A stretch of DNA of 64,000 bases from Lachnospiraceae bacterium (lineage in GTDB: Bacteria; Bacillota; Clostridia; Lachnospirales; Lachnospiraceae), in contig CABJAB010000003.1 of assembly GCA_902363445.1 (NCBI GenBank), forward strand, positions 248,001-312,000, in the 5' to 3' direction. The notes beneath the pieces were generated by a model. It had not been told where the DNA came from. It did not search any database and was given only the letters and a program-made list of their open reading frames with translations. Of this stretch, positions 17,580 through 26,347 are shown piece by piece. How positions within the stretch are numbered: position 1 is the stretch's first letter; the number at the start of each line of letters is the position of its first letter. Position numbers and translations under genes: made by a program.

Positions 17580-18026
17580 ATGGTATACCTCATTCTGGCC
17601 GCGTTCATCTTCGGCCTGGACCTGTTTCTTAAAAACCGGATCGAGGCCCGGCAGGATGACGATTTCCCCATCCGCCTTGACAACGGAATCATTCTGGAAA
17701 AACATCACAACAGAGGCTTCCTCTTAAATAAACTGGAAGACAAGCCGGAGCTGGTGAAGAAGATTTCTGTCCTCACCTTGATCCCGCTCCTTCTGTGGTT
17801 CCTCTGGCTCTTTGTTAAAAAGGCGGGGAGCCTTGGTAAGATAGGCGCCGCTTTTCTGCTCGGAGGAGCCGCTTCCAACCTCTATGACCGTCTGTTCCGC
17901 GGCTATGTGGTGGATTATATCCGTCTTCCCATAAAAAAAATCCGCCATATCATATTCAATATCGCGGATTTCTTCCTCTTTTTAGGCGCCGCCCTGTCGG
18001 CTGTCTATGGTTTATTCTCTAAATGA
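17580..18026 (+). CDS. lspA: Signal peptidase II-like (lipoprotein signal peptidase)
   Basis: 148 residues, four predicted membrane segments. It carries NRGF in the first loop, then NLYDRLFRGYVVDY and FNIADFFLF, matching the family's NxxDRxxxGxVvDf and FNxAD blocks with both catalytic aspartates. It would cleave the signal peptide of diacylglyceryl-modified lipoproteins. Strong AAGGAGG site. Its last eight bases overlap the end of the convergent TIM-barrel gene. The N-terminus is somewhat divergent from housekeeping LspA, so a second lspA elsewhere in the genome is possible. Confidence 0.82.
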   Translation: MVYLILAAFIFGLDLFLKNRIEARQDDDFPIRLDNGIILEKHHNRGFLLNKLEDKPELVKKISVLTLIPLLLWFLWLFVKKAGSLGKIGAAFLLGGAASNLYDRLFRGYVVDYIRLPIKKIRHIIFNIADFFLFLGAALSAVYGLFSK

Positions 18027-18699
18027 TGTATTTTTCCATTCTGTATTTGTTCATCATTTCTTTAAAGATCTCGCCGTTGGAAGGAGGAGTATAAGTGATC
18101 GCGTTGGCGCCCGCGTCGATGGTGCGCCGGATGCTGTCGCTCGTATTGCCTCCCGTGGCGATGATCGGCACATGGGGGAATTCTTCTCTGATCTTCGCTA
18201 CGATTTCCGGCGTCTTTTCTGCTCCTGACACATTCAGGATAGAAGCGCCGCTCTCCAGACGTTTCGCAATATCCGTCTTTTCCGATACTACAGTTATGAC
18301 GATCGGAATCTCCACTTTTTTTCTCAGATATTCCAGTGTCTCGTTGGGGGTCGGCGCATTCACTACCACGCCTTGGGCTCCCTGAAATTCCGCATCTTCC
18401 GCCAGATTCGTCACACGTTTTCCCGTTGTTGTTCCCCCTCCGACCCCGCAGAGCACCGGCAGATCAGAAGCCGTGATCAATGCGTGGGTGATGATGGGCT
18501 GAGGCGTGAACGGATAAACCGCCATGACCGCATTGGCGTTGCAGTTCCGGATGATCGCAATATCCGTGGTAAACACCAGCGACTTGATCAATTTTCCAAA
18601 AATCCGTATACCGCTGACCTCTTCCACGATCTCCGGCAGAAGCACCATATGTTTCCTAAGGTTTCCTTCAATAACAGGCACATATTTTTCGTTTCCCAT
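18019..18699 (-). CDS. TIM-barrel protein of unknown function
   Basis: 226 residues from ATG 18699 (GGAGG correctly spaced; a TTG two codons upstream is also in frame). The repeating strand-helix pattern ending with IIATGGNTSDSIRRTIDAGANAITYTPPS looks like a phosphate-binding beta/alpha barrel such as those of tryptophan/thiamine-phosphate or nitronate enzymes. GVGGGTTTG and VLVVNAPTPNETL-like stretches are not motifs I can tie to a reaction. No membrane segment or signal. It follows the S8 protease by 54 bases and converges on lspA. I do not recognise a function. Confidence 0.6.
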   Translation of the reverse strand: MGNEKYVPVIEGNLRKHMVLLPEIVEEVSGIRIFGKLIKSLVFTTDIAIIRNCNANAVMAVYPFTPQPIITHALITASDLPVLCGVGGGTTTGKRVTNLAEDAEFQGAQGVVVNAPTPNETLEYLRKKVEIPIVITVVSEKTDIAKRLESGASILNVSGAEKTPEIVAKIREEFPHVPIIATGGNTSDSIRRTIDAGANAITYTPPSNGEIFKEMMNKYRMEKYII

Positions 18700-18753
18700 A
18701 GGCAAGCCTCCTTATCATAAGATAATTCACAGTGGATTATATATAAATGTTTT

Positions 18754-20532
18754 TCACAAAGATATCGTTTCAAATACGTGGAACAGATTCAGGCCTCCAT
18801 AGCCCGTCGCTTTATTGGGATAAGACACATTGGCCGACCGGTCGGCCCCTCTGATCAGCAAGCTCTTAATATCCCTGGTCCTCATCGCCGGATAGTTCCC
18901 TTGTATGATTCCCCATTCCAAAAGCAGGGCCGAGGCTCCAGCCCCATGGGCGGCGGCTATGCTGGTGCCGCTCTTCGTCCCGAACCTGCCGCCGGGAAAG
19001 GCCCCATATACGTCGACCCCCGGCGCCACCAAATCCGGCTTGACATCTCCTGTCCTGGTGTAGCCACGTCCAGAATGGATGTATAAGCTGTTCAGCCTGT
19101 GGTTATATGCCCCAAAGGTTATGGGATACTGCGCCCCCGACGGAACAGTCAGCGTCGTATCAGGATTCGGCCTCAGAAATACAGTATCTTCTTCTACGAA
19201 CTCCTCCATTGGCAGCCAGATGTGGAACTGGCCGTTGGAAAACTGTTCATTATATACGGCCAGAGTCCAGATACCCGGCGTCGGATCTGCCATCCGGATC
19301 CGGATCACGCTGCTGCCTGAGCCCTTCTCGATCAGCTGATAATCCACATAGATCACAGTTCTTTCCATAGTAAACTGGAACACACTGTTCTGGTTGAGCC
19401 GTGGTACTACCCGCGCGGTTCCCTCACCCGTGGGAGAAAGAATCTGTATCTCATAGACTTCAGGTGCCTCTGCCCACAGCTCCATGGTTATCCCATTTTC
19501 ATTCTGGGGCACCCGGATCTCCACAAAATCGTTTCCGCCTCTGGAAGCAATCGTCCCAAAATAGTGATGCGATCTGTTGGTCTCGTTTCCCGCCGCCACC
19601 GTCACCGCCGTGCCAAGCTGAACAGCCGCATTATTCAGGGTCTGGCTGAGAGGCGCGTTTCCCGCGTGATCCCCCCAGTTAGTCCCCACTCCAATGAGGA
19701 TCACAAGAGGCATATCAAGCTCCCGGCTGATTTCCAGCAGATACCGCACCCCCATCATAAGATCTGTTTCCTGATAGGCTTCTGCCGACTCTTTGACCAG
19801 ATAATACTGCCGGAGATACTCTTTGGCCGGCTTCAGCTTCACCATGGCTATGGATGCTCCGGAAGCGGCTCCTGTGAACTCCTCTTCCCGAAGCTCACTC
19901 CCGGCCGCTATGGATGCTAAAAAAGTTCCGTGCCCCTCCTGGTCCACCGAGGGGACAATGGAAAGTGCGTCGCCGGATGCCAAAGCCTCATTGATATCGT
20001 CCTCTGTATATTCGGAACCGTACTGAATTCCGGCAGGCAGCTTCCCCGTCTGAATAGTCTGATCCCAAATCCGGAGTATCCTGGTCCTTCCCGCCGCATT
20101 CCGGAATACCTGATTCTGATAATCGATCCCGGTGTCGATCAGCCCTACCAGCACCCCTCTCCCCGTCAGGTTCAGGACCGGCTGATTCTTTGTCCGCAGA
20201 ATCCCCGATGCTTCCATGCTGGTCGTATCCGTAAGCCCATACAGCTTAGGGATCGTCGCGTAGTCATAAAACTGCACCGACAAAGGCGGCAGGTACTTCT
20301 TGCTAATATGTAGGATTCCCTGATACTCTGAAGCTCTCTCCACACAAAAGGAACTGCCCAGCTCATCGATGGGATTCCACTGATCCAGAGGATAAATGAA
20401 ATCTTCGTAATCATCCGACAGTATACGCTCCCGGCACGCCTCAGTGGTGCCATTTAAGGGGCTTTCATCCTCCGGCAGCTCTTGTCCTTCCAATCCAACT
20501 ATTCGGGTGTCTATCATTCGGCCGTTTTCCAT
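18754..20532 (-). CDS. S8 subtilisin-family peptidase, CspC/SubP-like, no signal peptide
   Basis: 592 residues with an intact catalytic triad: Asp in GLIDTGIDYQN, His in QEGHGTFLASIAAG, Ser in GTKSGTSIAAAHGAG. A long jelly-roll-like insertion lies between the His and Ser parts (about residues 330-470), as in the clostridial Csp/SubP proteins that process spore-germination or secreted factors. No signal peptide or membrane segment is visible, so it is probably cytoplasmic, or packed in spores. It follows clpX by 37 bases and may be co-transcribed. The start is uncertain: ATG 20532 has a weak ribosome site and a second ATG lies five codons in. Confidence 0.85.
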   Translation of the reverse strand: MENGRMIDTRIVGLEGQELPEDESPLNGTTEACRERILSDDYEDFIYPLDQWNPIDELGSSFCVERASEYQGILHISKKYLPPLSVQFYDYATIPKLYGLTDTTSMEASGILRTKNQPVLNLTGRGVLVGLIDTGIDYQNQVFRNAAGRTRILRIWDQTIQTGKLPAGIQYGSEYTEDDINEALASGDALSIVPSVDQEGHGTFLASIAAGSELREEEFTGAASGASIAMVKLKPAKEYLRQYYLVKESAEAYQETDLMMGVRYLLEISRELDMPLVILIGVGTNWGDHAGNAPLSQTLNNAAVQLGTAVTVAAGNETNRSHHYFGTIASRGGNDFVEIRVPQNENGITMELWAEAPEVYEIQILSPTGEGTARVVPRLNQNSVFQFTMERTVIYVDYQLIEKGSGSSVIRIRMADPTPGIWTLAVYNEQFSNGQFHIWLPMEEFVEEDTVFLRPNPDTTLTVPSGAQYPITFGAYNHRLNSLYIHSGRGYTRTGDVKPDLVAPGVDVYGAFPGGRFGTKSGTSIAAAHGAGASALLLEWGIIQGNYPAMRTRDIKSLLIRGADRSANVSYPNKATGYGGLNLFHVFETISL

Positions 20533-20569
20533 ATGGCTGACGCATTCCCATTCTATTCATCATATTATG

Positions 20570-22108
20570 CTATGCGTGAACTCCCAGTCTCATGACTCCT
20601 CTCATGTCGATTATGGGGCCGCCGGTCTTTTCAATATAGGCTCTCGTGATCGTCACGCGGCCGATATTGTCATCTTTCGGTATCTCGTACATGATGTCCA
20701 GCATGTACTCCTCCAGGATCGCCCGAAGCGCTCTGGCGCCGGTATGCTTCTCCATCGCCTTTTCCGCAATAGCTTCCAGTGCCTCATCTTCAAACAAAAG
20801 CTGTACTTCATCCATCTGAAGGAGCTTTTCATACTGCTTCAGTATGGCGTTCCTCGGCTCCTTCAGGATACGTACCATGAATTCCTTCGTAAGCGCCTCA
20901 AGAGATACCAAAACAGGAAGCCGTCCCAAGAATTCCGGGATCATTCCGAATTTTCTCAGATCGTCGATCTCTGCCTTGCAGAGCAAGTTCTCCTCTTTAT
21001 CGTATTTGTCCTTGAGCTCCGCCTTAAAGCCTATGGAAGATTCTTTCGTCAGGCGCTCCTTGATGATCTCCTCCAGGTCCGGAAACGCTCCTCCGCAGAT
21101 GAACAGGATGTTCGTCGTATTCACCGTTGTCATCGGAACCATCGCATTCTTGCTGTTGGCCCCCACTGGCACTTCAACTTCGCTTCCCTCCAGCATCTTC
21201 AGAAGCTCCTGCTGAACGGATTCTCCGCTGACATCCCTCGTATTGGTGTTGCGTTTTTTAGCGATCTTATCAATCTCATCAATGTAGATGATCCCGCGCT
21301 CCGCCTTCTCCACATCGTTTCCGGCCGCCGCCAGGAGCTTGGAGACCACGCTCTCAATATCGTCCCCGATATATCCTGCTTCTGTAAGAGAGGTGGCGTC
21401 CGCTATAGCCAGGGGCACATCCAGAAGCCTCGCCAGCGTCTTTACCAGATACGTTTTTCCGCTGCCCGTAGGCCCCAGGAGCAGCATATTTGATTTTTCG
21501 ATTTCCACGCCGTCGGCATTATCAGAGCCCACCCGCTTATAGTGATTGTACACCGCCACAGATATGGCCTTCTTCGCCTTTTCCTGCCCGACCACATACT
21601 CATCCAGCATCTTTTTAATTTTATGGGGCGCTGGAATCACCTGACGGTCAAACTTCGGCTTCTCATCTTTTGCCTTCTTTTTCTTTACCTTCTGGTTCTT
21701 GGGAATTTCCTTCTCACCCAGGCCCAGATCCGCCAGATTTATGACGCCCACCCCCGGCATATTGGAAAGGCCGGAAAGGTCGAGACCGCCCTGTCCATTG
21801 CCGGGAATATTGACATTTACGCCGTACGGGGAACCATTTTTGTCAAAGGTATCAAAGGCTTTCTGCATGCAGTCAGAACAGATGACGATGCCGCCGGGCA
21901 TGGTGATCATTTTCCCGGCTTTACTCTCCGGCCTATGGCACATACAGCATATCTTCTCATAATCGTCATCGTCGTCGCTGTCCTGAACGGCTTCCTCTGC
22001 CGCCGCCGTGTCAGACACATCCTCTTTTTGAATATCCGTATGGTTCTCTTCCGTAAATTCTGTTTCTATATTATCATTCTTATCGTTTTTATTATATTCT
22101 TCTGACAT
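20570..22108 (-). CDS. clpX: ATP-dependent Clp protease ATP-binding subunit ClpX
   Basis: 512 residues, longer than the usual 415-430. An acidic N-terminal extension (about residues 1-50, ending in a run of Asp) precedes the zinc-binding domain (CCMC... CSDC), and a Lys-rich linker follows. The AAA+ core has Walker A LLGPTGSGKT, Walker B IIYIDEIDKIAKK, an RDVSGESVQQ pore-loop/GESV region and sensor 2 TGARALRAILE. It unfolds substrates for ClpP. clpP is not adjacent. Promoter at 22135-22163, AGAGGAG ribosome site. Confidence 0.97.
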   Translation of the reverse strand: MSEEYNKNDKNDNIETEFTEENHTDIQKEDVSDTAAAEEAVQDSDDDDDYEKICCMCHRPESKAGKMITMPGGIVICSDCMQKAFDTFDKNGSPYGVNVNIPGNGQGGLDLSGLSNMPGVGVINLADLGLGEKEIPKNQKVKKKKAKDEKPKFDRQVIPAPHKIKKMLDEYVVGQEKAKKAISVAVYNHYKRVGSDNADGVEIEKSNMLLLGPTGSGKTYLVKTLARLLDVPLAIADATSLTEAGYIGDDIESVVSKLLAAAGNDVEKAERGIIYIDEIDKIAKKRNTNTRDVSGESVQQELLKMLEGSEVEVPVGANSKNAMVPMTTVNTTNILFICGGAFPDLEEIIKERLTKESSIGFKAELKDKYDKEENLLCKAEIDDLRKFGMIPEFLGRLPVLVSLEALTKEFMVRILKEPRNAILKQYEKLLQMDEVQLLFEDEALEAIAEKAMEKHTGARALRAILEEYMLDIMYEIPKDDNIGRVTITRAYIEKTGGPIIDMRGVMRLGVHA

Positions 22109-22134
22109 ATATATCTCCTCTTTTCTCTTTCTCC

Positions 22135-22163
22135 ATTATATATGAGAACAATGGCACGGACAA
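22135..22163 (-). promoter_or_regulatory. Promoter of clpX
   Basis: Minus strand TTGTCC (22158-22163), 17-base spacer, consensus TATAAT (22135-22140), ending 26 bases before the clpX start. Confidence 0.65.
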
Positions 22164-22205
22164 GTAAACTTTTTATTAACCAAATATGAATAAATCCTAT
22201 TATCC

Positions 22206-22234
22206 TGGACGGTGTCATCATACCGCAGTATAAT
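22206..22234 (+). promoter_or_regulatory. Promoter of the methyltransferase gene
   Basis: Plus strand TGGACG (22206-22211), 17-base spacer, consensus TATAAT (22229-22234), about 41 bases before the start codon. Confidence 0.55.
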
Positions 22235-22275
22235 AAAAAACACAAGAAAATATATTGTAACCGGAGGATATGGCC

Positions 22276-23028
22276 ATGAACATAAACTGGAATGCTGACA
22301 AATACACGGAACAGTTCGGATTTGTCCATCACTATGGAGAAGACGTCCTGAAGCTCCTGGATCTGGCTCCCGGGCAGACAGTCCTGGATCTCGGCTGCGG
22401 CAACGGCGCTCTTACGGATAAGCTTGCTTTGGCCGGCGCAAAGGTCATCGGAATGGACGCTTCTGCAGAAATGTTAAAGACTGCCAGAACACTTCATCCT
22501 GATCTGACCTTCTTACAGGCGGATGCCACTGACTTCTCCCTGGAAGAACCGGCGGATGCAGTCTTCTCCAATGCCGTATTCCATTGGATCGACAATCAGG
22601 ATGCCCTGCTCTCCTGTATCCGGAAGTCTTTAAAACCCGGGGGACAGCTGGTCTGTGAATTCGGAGGGCATGGGTGCGCCGGGATCATTCATAATGCTCT
22701 GGCAAAGGCTTTTTCCCGCCGGGGAATTCCTTATACGAACACCTTTTACTTTCCCACCATCGGAGAATATACGCCAATACTGGAACGCCACGGCCTCCGG
22801 GCTGTATATGCTTCTCTTTTTGACCGTTTCACTCCTTTGGAGGGATCGGACGGCGTCGCCGACTGGATACGAATGTTTATAAAAGAACCGTTCCGCGGTC
22901 TTTCTCCGGAAACAGCCCGGGATGTTATCGAAGAAGCGTCCGAGGAAACACGGCCTGTCCTATTCCGTAACGGTGTCTGGCACGCAGACTATGTCCGCAT
23001 TCGCCTGAAGGCAGTGCGCGTTGATTAG
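22276..23028 (+). CDS. SAM-dependent class I methyltransferase (trans-aconitate methyltransferase-like)
   Basis: About 250 residues. Motif I VLDLGCGNGALTDKLA binds SAM, VIGMDASAEML supplies the acidic ribose contact, and FSNAVFHWID follows. These are typical of Tam/UbiE-type small-molecule methyltransferases, and the SNAxxHW segment resembles Tam. The start is placed at ATG 22276 because GGAGGA is eight bases before it; the ATG two codons earlier sits directly against the ribosome site. A single plus-strand gene with its own promoter, divergent from clpX. Substrate unknown. Confidence 0.8.
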   Translation: MNINWNADKYTEQFGFVHHYGEDVLKLLDLAPGQTVLDLGCGNGALTDKLALAGAKVIGMDASAEMLKTARTLHPDLTFLQADATDFSLEEPADAVFSNAVFHWIDNQDALLSCIRKSLKPGGQLVCEFGGHGCAGIIHNALAKAFSRRGIPYTNTFYFPTIGEYTPILERHGLRAVYASLFDRFTPLEGSDGVADWIRMFIKEPFRGLSPETARDVIEEASEETRPVLFRNGVWHADYVRIRLKAVRVD

Positions 23029-23058
23029 CTCTGGCTTCCAAGATTTTTTCAGAAGATA

Positions 23059-23107
23059 AAAACGCCCCGGGAACCATGCGGAGTTTACTCCGCGCAGTCC
23101 CTGGGGC
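23059..23107 (-). terminator. Rho-independent terminator of htrA
   Basis: A hairpin of GCCCC-GGGA arms (23064-23107) with an inner GCGGAG/CTCCGC stem, followed on the minus strand by GTTTTTATC. It ends the htrA transcript and may also serve the convergent methyltransferase gene. Confidence 0.85.
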
Positions 23108-23161
23108 ATTGTCTTGTAATCTTATTTTCGTTCCGGCATCTCAAAGCCAGAAAGGGCTTAT

Positions 23162-24583
23162 TTACTGATTCTGCCCTGGTATCTGAATACCCGGCTGCTG
23201 TGTATTCGACTGCTGGCTGTTCTGATTCTGATAATCTTTCTTATATCCTAAGGTAACAGAAATTTTCTGTTCCTGATATTCTCCATCCACCAGCCTCTGA
23301 ACGGTCAGTTCAACAGTGGTTCCTCCAGCATAATAGGTGAGCTGCTCCTTCAGTTCATCCATCGTAGTAACATTGGTTCCTTCAATAGCGGTTATGATAT
23401 CCTTTTCCTTCAGGCCTGAGACGTAAGCCGGACCATTTTCCACAAGTCCATATACGTATATACCTTCCGGCATATTATAAACTTTAGCATTGGAAGCGTC
23501 CATTGCCACTCCCTCGATACCCAGATAAGAAGCGTCGTCTTCTCCCACCGCTGTTCTTGTTTCCTTGGACATCAGGTCGTTAATGATATCCTCTGCCTCG
23601 GAAATCGGGATAGCAAAGCCCATTCCTTCCACATCTTCACTGGAATATTTCGCGGAATTGATGCCGATCACTTCACCGTTCATATTCAGAAGAGCGCCTC
23701 CGCTGTTGCCGGGATTGATGGCCGCGTCTGTCTGGAGAAGAGTCAGAGTCTTGTTGTCAATCGTCACATCGCGGCTCAGAGCGCTGACATGTCCGTAGGT
23801 CAGTGACTGTCCATATCCAAGGGCGTTCCCGATGGCGATCACTTCGTCGCCGACTCTGAGGCTGTTGGAATCTCCCATCTTCGCGATCTTTATCGCATTC
23901 AGGGTGTCGCTGCTCAGAGATTCAAGAGGAACTGAAATCACAGCCAGATCATTGCTTTCTGCCGTGCCCTTGACATTGGCATCCACCACGCTGTCATCAA
24001 TAAAGGTAACTTTAAGGGAGCTGGCCCCATCGATCACATGATAATTCGTCAGTACGAGCAGCTCTTTATCATTCTGCCCGATTATGATACCGGATCCGCT
24101 GCCGGTCACTTCCTGGCTGCCGCCCCCGAAGAAATAATTCCAGTCATTGTTCTGATAGGTCTGCGTATTGGTAATAGCAACGATGGAAGGCATGGCGCTT
24201 TCCGCCACATCTGCCACCGAACTGGAAGAGCTTTCTCCTCCGTTGTTGGTACTGGTAGGAGTTGTCTCCGCGGTCGCCACCTTAGGGGTATTAGTCTGAT
24301 TTGCCGCGTCAATGGCTTTTTGCATTTTGTCTTCATAACCGCTCGCTTTCATCACACCGATGAAAGTTCCCGCGCCCGCTCCCCCGAGCATGACTCCGCA
24401 GAGGAGAAATACCCCCAGCTTCTTCCAGACGCTTCCGCTCCTTTTCTTTTTCTTCTTTTCCGGTTTCTTTATGGTTTCCGGTTCAATGGGCTCTGTGGGG
24501 ATATATGTGTAAACAGATGACTGCTGATTCTCGTCTGAGCCGTCTCCATACTGAAAACCGCCGTTTCCATAATATTCACTCAT
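23162..24583 (-). CDS. Membrane-anchored HtrA/DegP-type serine protease with PDZ domain
   Basis: 473 residues. A cytoplasmic tail of about 50 residues ends in a Lys/Arg-rich stretch, one membrane span follows (about 56-75), then a Ser/Thr/Asn-rich linker and the trypsin-like domain. Catalytic residues are His182 in LTNYHVID, Asp212 in ESNDLAVI and Ser294 in NPGNSGGA. A C-terminal PDZ domain follows and the tail is Gln/Asn-rich. It would degrade or refold misfolded exported proteins at the outer face of the membrane, which fits a region full of large secreted proteins. Standalone gene with its own terminator. AGAAAGG ribosome site. Confidence 0.94.
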   Translation of the reverse strand: MSEYYGNGGFQYGDGSDENQQSSVYTYIPTEPIEPETIKKPEKKKKKRSGSVWKKLGVFLLCGVMLGGAGAGTFIGVMKASGYEDKMQKAIDAANQTNTPKVATAETTPTSTNNGGESSSSSVADVAESAMPSIVAITNTQTYQNNDWNYFFGGGSQEVTGSGSGIIIGQNDKELLVLTNYHVIDGASSLKVTFIDDSVVDANVKGTAESNDLAVISVPLESLSSDTLNAIKIAKMGDSNSLRVGDEVIAIGNALGYGQSLTYGHVSALSRDVTIDNKTLTLLQTDAAINPGNSGGALLNMNGEVIGINSAKYSSEDVEGMGFAIPISEAEDIINDLMSKETRTAVGEDDASYLGIEGVAMDASNAKVYNMPEGIYVYGLVENGPAYVSGLKEKDIITAIEGTNVTTMDELKEQLTYYAGGTTVELTVQRLVDGEYQEQKISVTLGYKKDYQNQNSQQSNTQQPGIQIPGQNQ

Positions 24584-24714
24584 ACTATCATTTCCTTTCT
24601 TCTTAATTATTTTATCCTGATTCTGTCTTGATTTCTTTTATGACCATAGAATAACAGTTAATTGTGATAAAACTGTGTTATCCCCGTGAAAAAACTTTGT
24701 ATTTGCCGCAGCAT

Positions 24715-24743
24715 AAAAGCGGCCGCACGCATGCGGCCGCTTT
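24715..24743. terminator. Bidirectional terminator between htrA and the LCP gene
   Basis: A perfect inverted repeat AAAGCGGCCGCA / TGCGGCCGCTTT (24716-24743). On the minus strand it follows the LCP stop by about 25 bases and continues as TTTTAT. Confidence 0.85.
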
Positions 24744-24767
24744 AACATACACCTATATCAATTTTAA

Positions 24768-26315
24768 TCAATCATTTCTGTCACTCAGACCATATCCCGT
24801 CTGGGATTCAATCTTATTGCTGATCTGCTTTACCGTTTCCGACGGCGAATAGCTGGTATCTCCAAACAAGTCGCTATGAAGCTGCGTCACATCCTCTGCC
24901 AGCCCAAGAGGGACCTTGACCGACGCGCTTCCCACCAGGGCATCGACCTGGTGATAAGGGAACGCGATATTCTGGGTGATCTGGTAGTCGTTGGCACTGC
25001 CTGCCAGAGAGATAACCTGTGCCAACGTAAGATTTGTACTTACCTCAGGGAATACTGTCTCACAAATTTTCAACAGCGTAGTAGGTCCGGCCTTCTTTGC
25101 CTGTTCCAACATCAGTCCCACTACCTGGCGCTGGCGGTCCGCTCGTCCATCATCGCCGCCATTGTTATGCCGGATTCGGCAGAACGCCACAGCCTGGATA
25201 CCATCCAAGTGCTGATATCCGGACTCCGTCAAATGATGAGAACCTCGTCCGGTGGATTCCACCGTCTCTGTAATATAACCGTTGATTTCTCCCATCATGC
25301 TCTCCGGCACATCAATATCAATGCCGCCCAGATGATCGATAGCTAAGGAAACCGCATACCAGTTCACCGTCACATAATCAGTGATCTGAAGATCCAGGTT
25401 TTTATTCAGCGCTTTGAGCGCGTTCTCGGCACCGCCTGTATGATAAGCGTTATTGGCCTTGGCATACTTATTCTCATTACCTGTTGTAGCATCCGGAACA
25501 TTCCAATATGTGTCACGGAGAACCGATGCCAGCTTTACCTCTTTCGTAGCATTGTTCACGTTGATTATCATGATGACGTCGCTTCGCCCTGTCTCCAGAG
25601 TTCTGGTATCTACGCCAAACACGGCAATCGTGGAAAACCCTTCCATACTCTCTATTACATTCTGCGACAAATCATTGACATGGACATCTTTTTTCCCAAA
25701 AGAGGCCTTCTGGATCAAGTCCCATTTGGACAATACAAACAGGCATGCCAATACCAAACAGAGCAAAATGCCTTCTACCGCAAACAAAACCTTCCTGGTA
25801 CGTTTTCTTTTCTTGGTTTTAGCCGAAAGCTGTTTTTTCCCTCTCTTCCCAACCGGCTCTTCCACCGGCCTCTGACGCTTTCGGGCTGACATATCTGAAT
25901 AATAACCGTCTCCCGCACTCCTATTAGAGGAAGAATAGCTTCTGTCATAAGGATCAACTCCTATGGGTCTGACCGTCCTCGACGGCTGTCTCACACCGGC
26001 GGCGGATGCACTCCTCCCTGCGCTGCTTCCCTGGGGAGCACGCCCGGCAGACGAATTCGCCGTCCCAGACGGGCGACGGCTTCCATAAGACTCCGAGCTG
26101 CTGTACCCCTGACCAGTCCTCTTCTGGCTGCTTCCATAGGACTGGGAACATCTCCTGGCATAGCTGTCCTGCCCTCCCGCCGAGCGGCTTCCAGCCTGCT
26201 GTGAAGAATTTCTCCTTCTCTGGGAGGTCATCTCTGCATCGGGACGGGTCCTTTTCCTCTGTTCCAGCTCCCGTCTGCGTTTTTCATATTCATAATCTTC
26301 GTCTCTGTACTTCAT
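24768..26315 (-). CDS. LytR-CpsA-Psr (LCP) family glycopolymer transferase
   Basis: 515 residues. Residues 1-175 are a cytoplasmic, Ser/Arg/Gln/Tyr-rich low-complexity tail, then a basic KTKKRKRTRK stretch, one membrane span (about 178-197) and the extracellular LCP domain (FGVDTRTLETGRSDVIMI, LASVLRDTYW, FCRIRHNNGGDDGRADRQRQV). The arginines and Asp of the last block bind the lipid pyrophosphate head group. LCP enzymes attach lipid-linked teichoic acids or capsule to peptidoglycan. Here it sits 32 bases downstream of the initiating sugar-phosphate transferase, so it probably performs the last step for the glycan made by this locus. Terminator follows. Confidence 0.93.
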   Translation of the reverse strand: MKYRDEDYEYEKRRRELEQRKRTRPDAEMTSQRRRNSSQQAGSRSAGGQDSYARRCSQSYGSSQKRTGQGYSSSESYGSRRPSGTANSSAGRAPQGSSAGRSASAAGVRQPSRTVRPIGVDPYDRSYSSSNRSAGDGYYSDMSARKRQRPVEEPVGKRGKKQLSAKTKKRKRTRKVLFAVEGILLCLVLACLFVLSKWDLIQKASFGKKDVHVNDLSQNVIESMEGFSTIAVFGVDTRTLETGRSDVIMIINVNNATKEVKLASVLRDTYWNVPDATTGNENKYAKANNAYHTGGAENALKALNKNLDLQITDYVTVNWYAVSLAIDHLGGIDIDVPESMMGEINGYITETVESTGRGSHHLTESGYQHLDGIQAVAFCRIRHNNGGDDGRADRQRQVVGLMLEQAKKAGPTTLLKICETVFPEVSTNLTLAQVISLAGSANDYQITQNIAFPYHQVDALVGSASVKVPLGLAEDVTQLHSDLFGDTSYSPSETVKQISNKIESQTGYGLSDRND

Positions 26316-26347
26316 CCTTTATTTCCTTTCCGCACGTGTATCCACCC

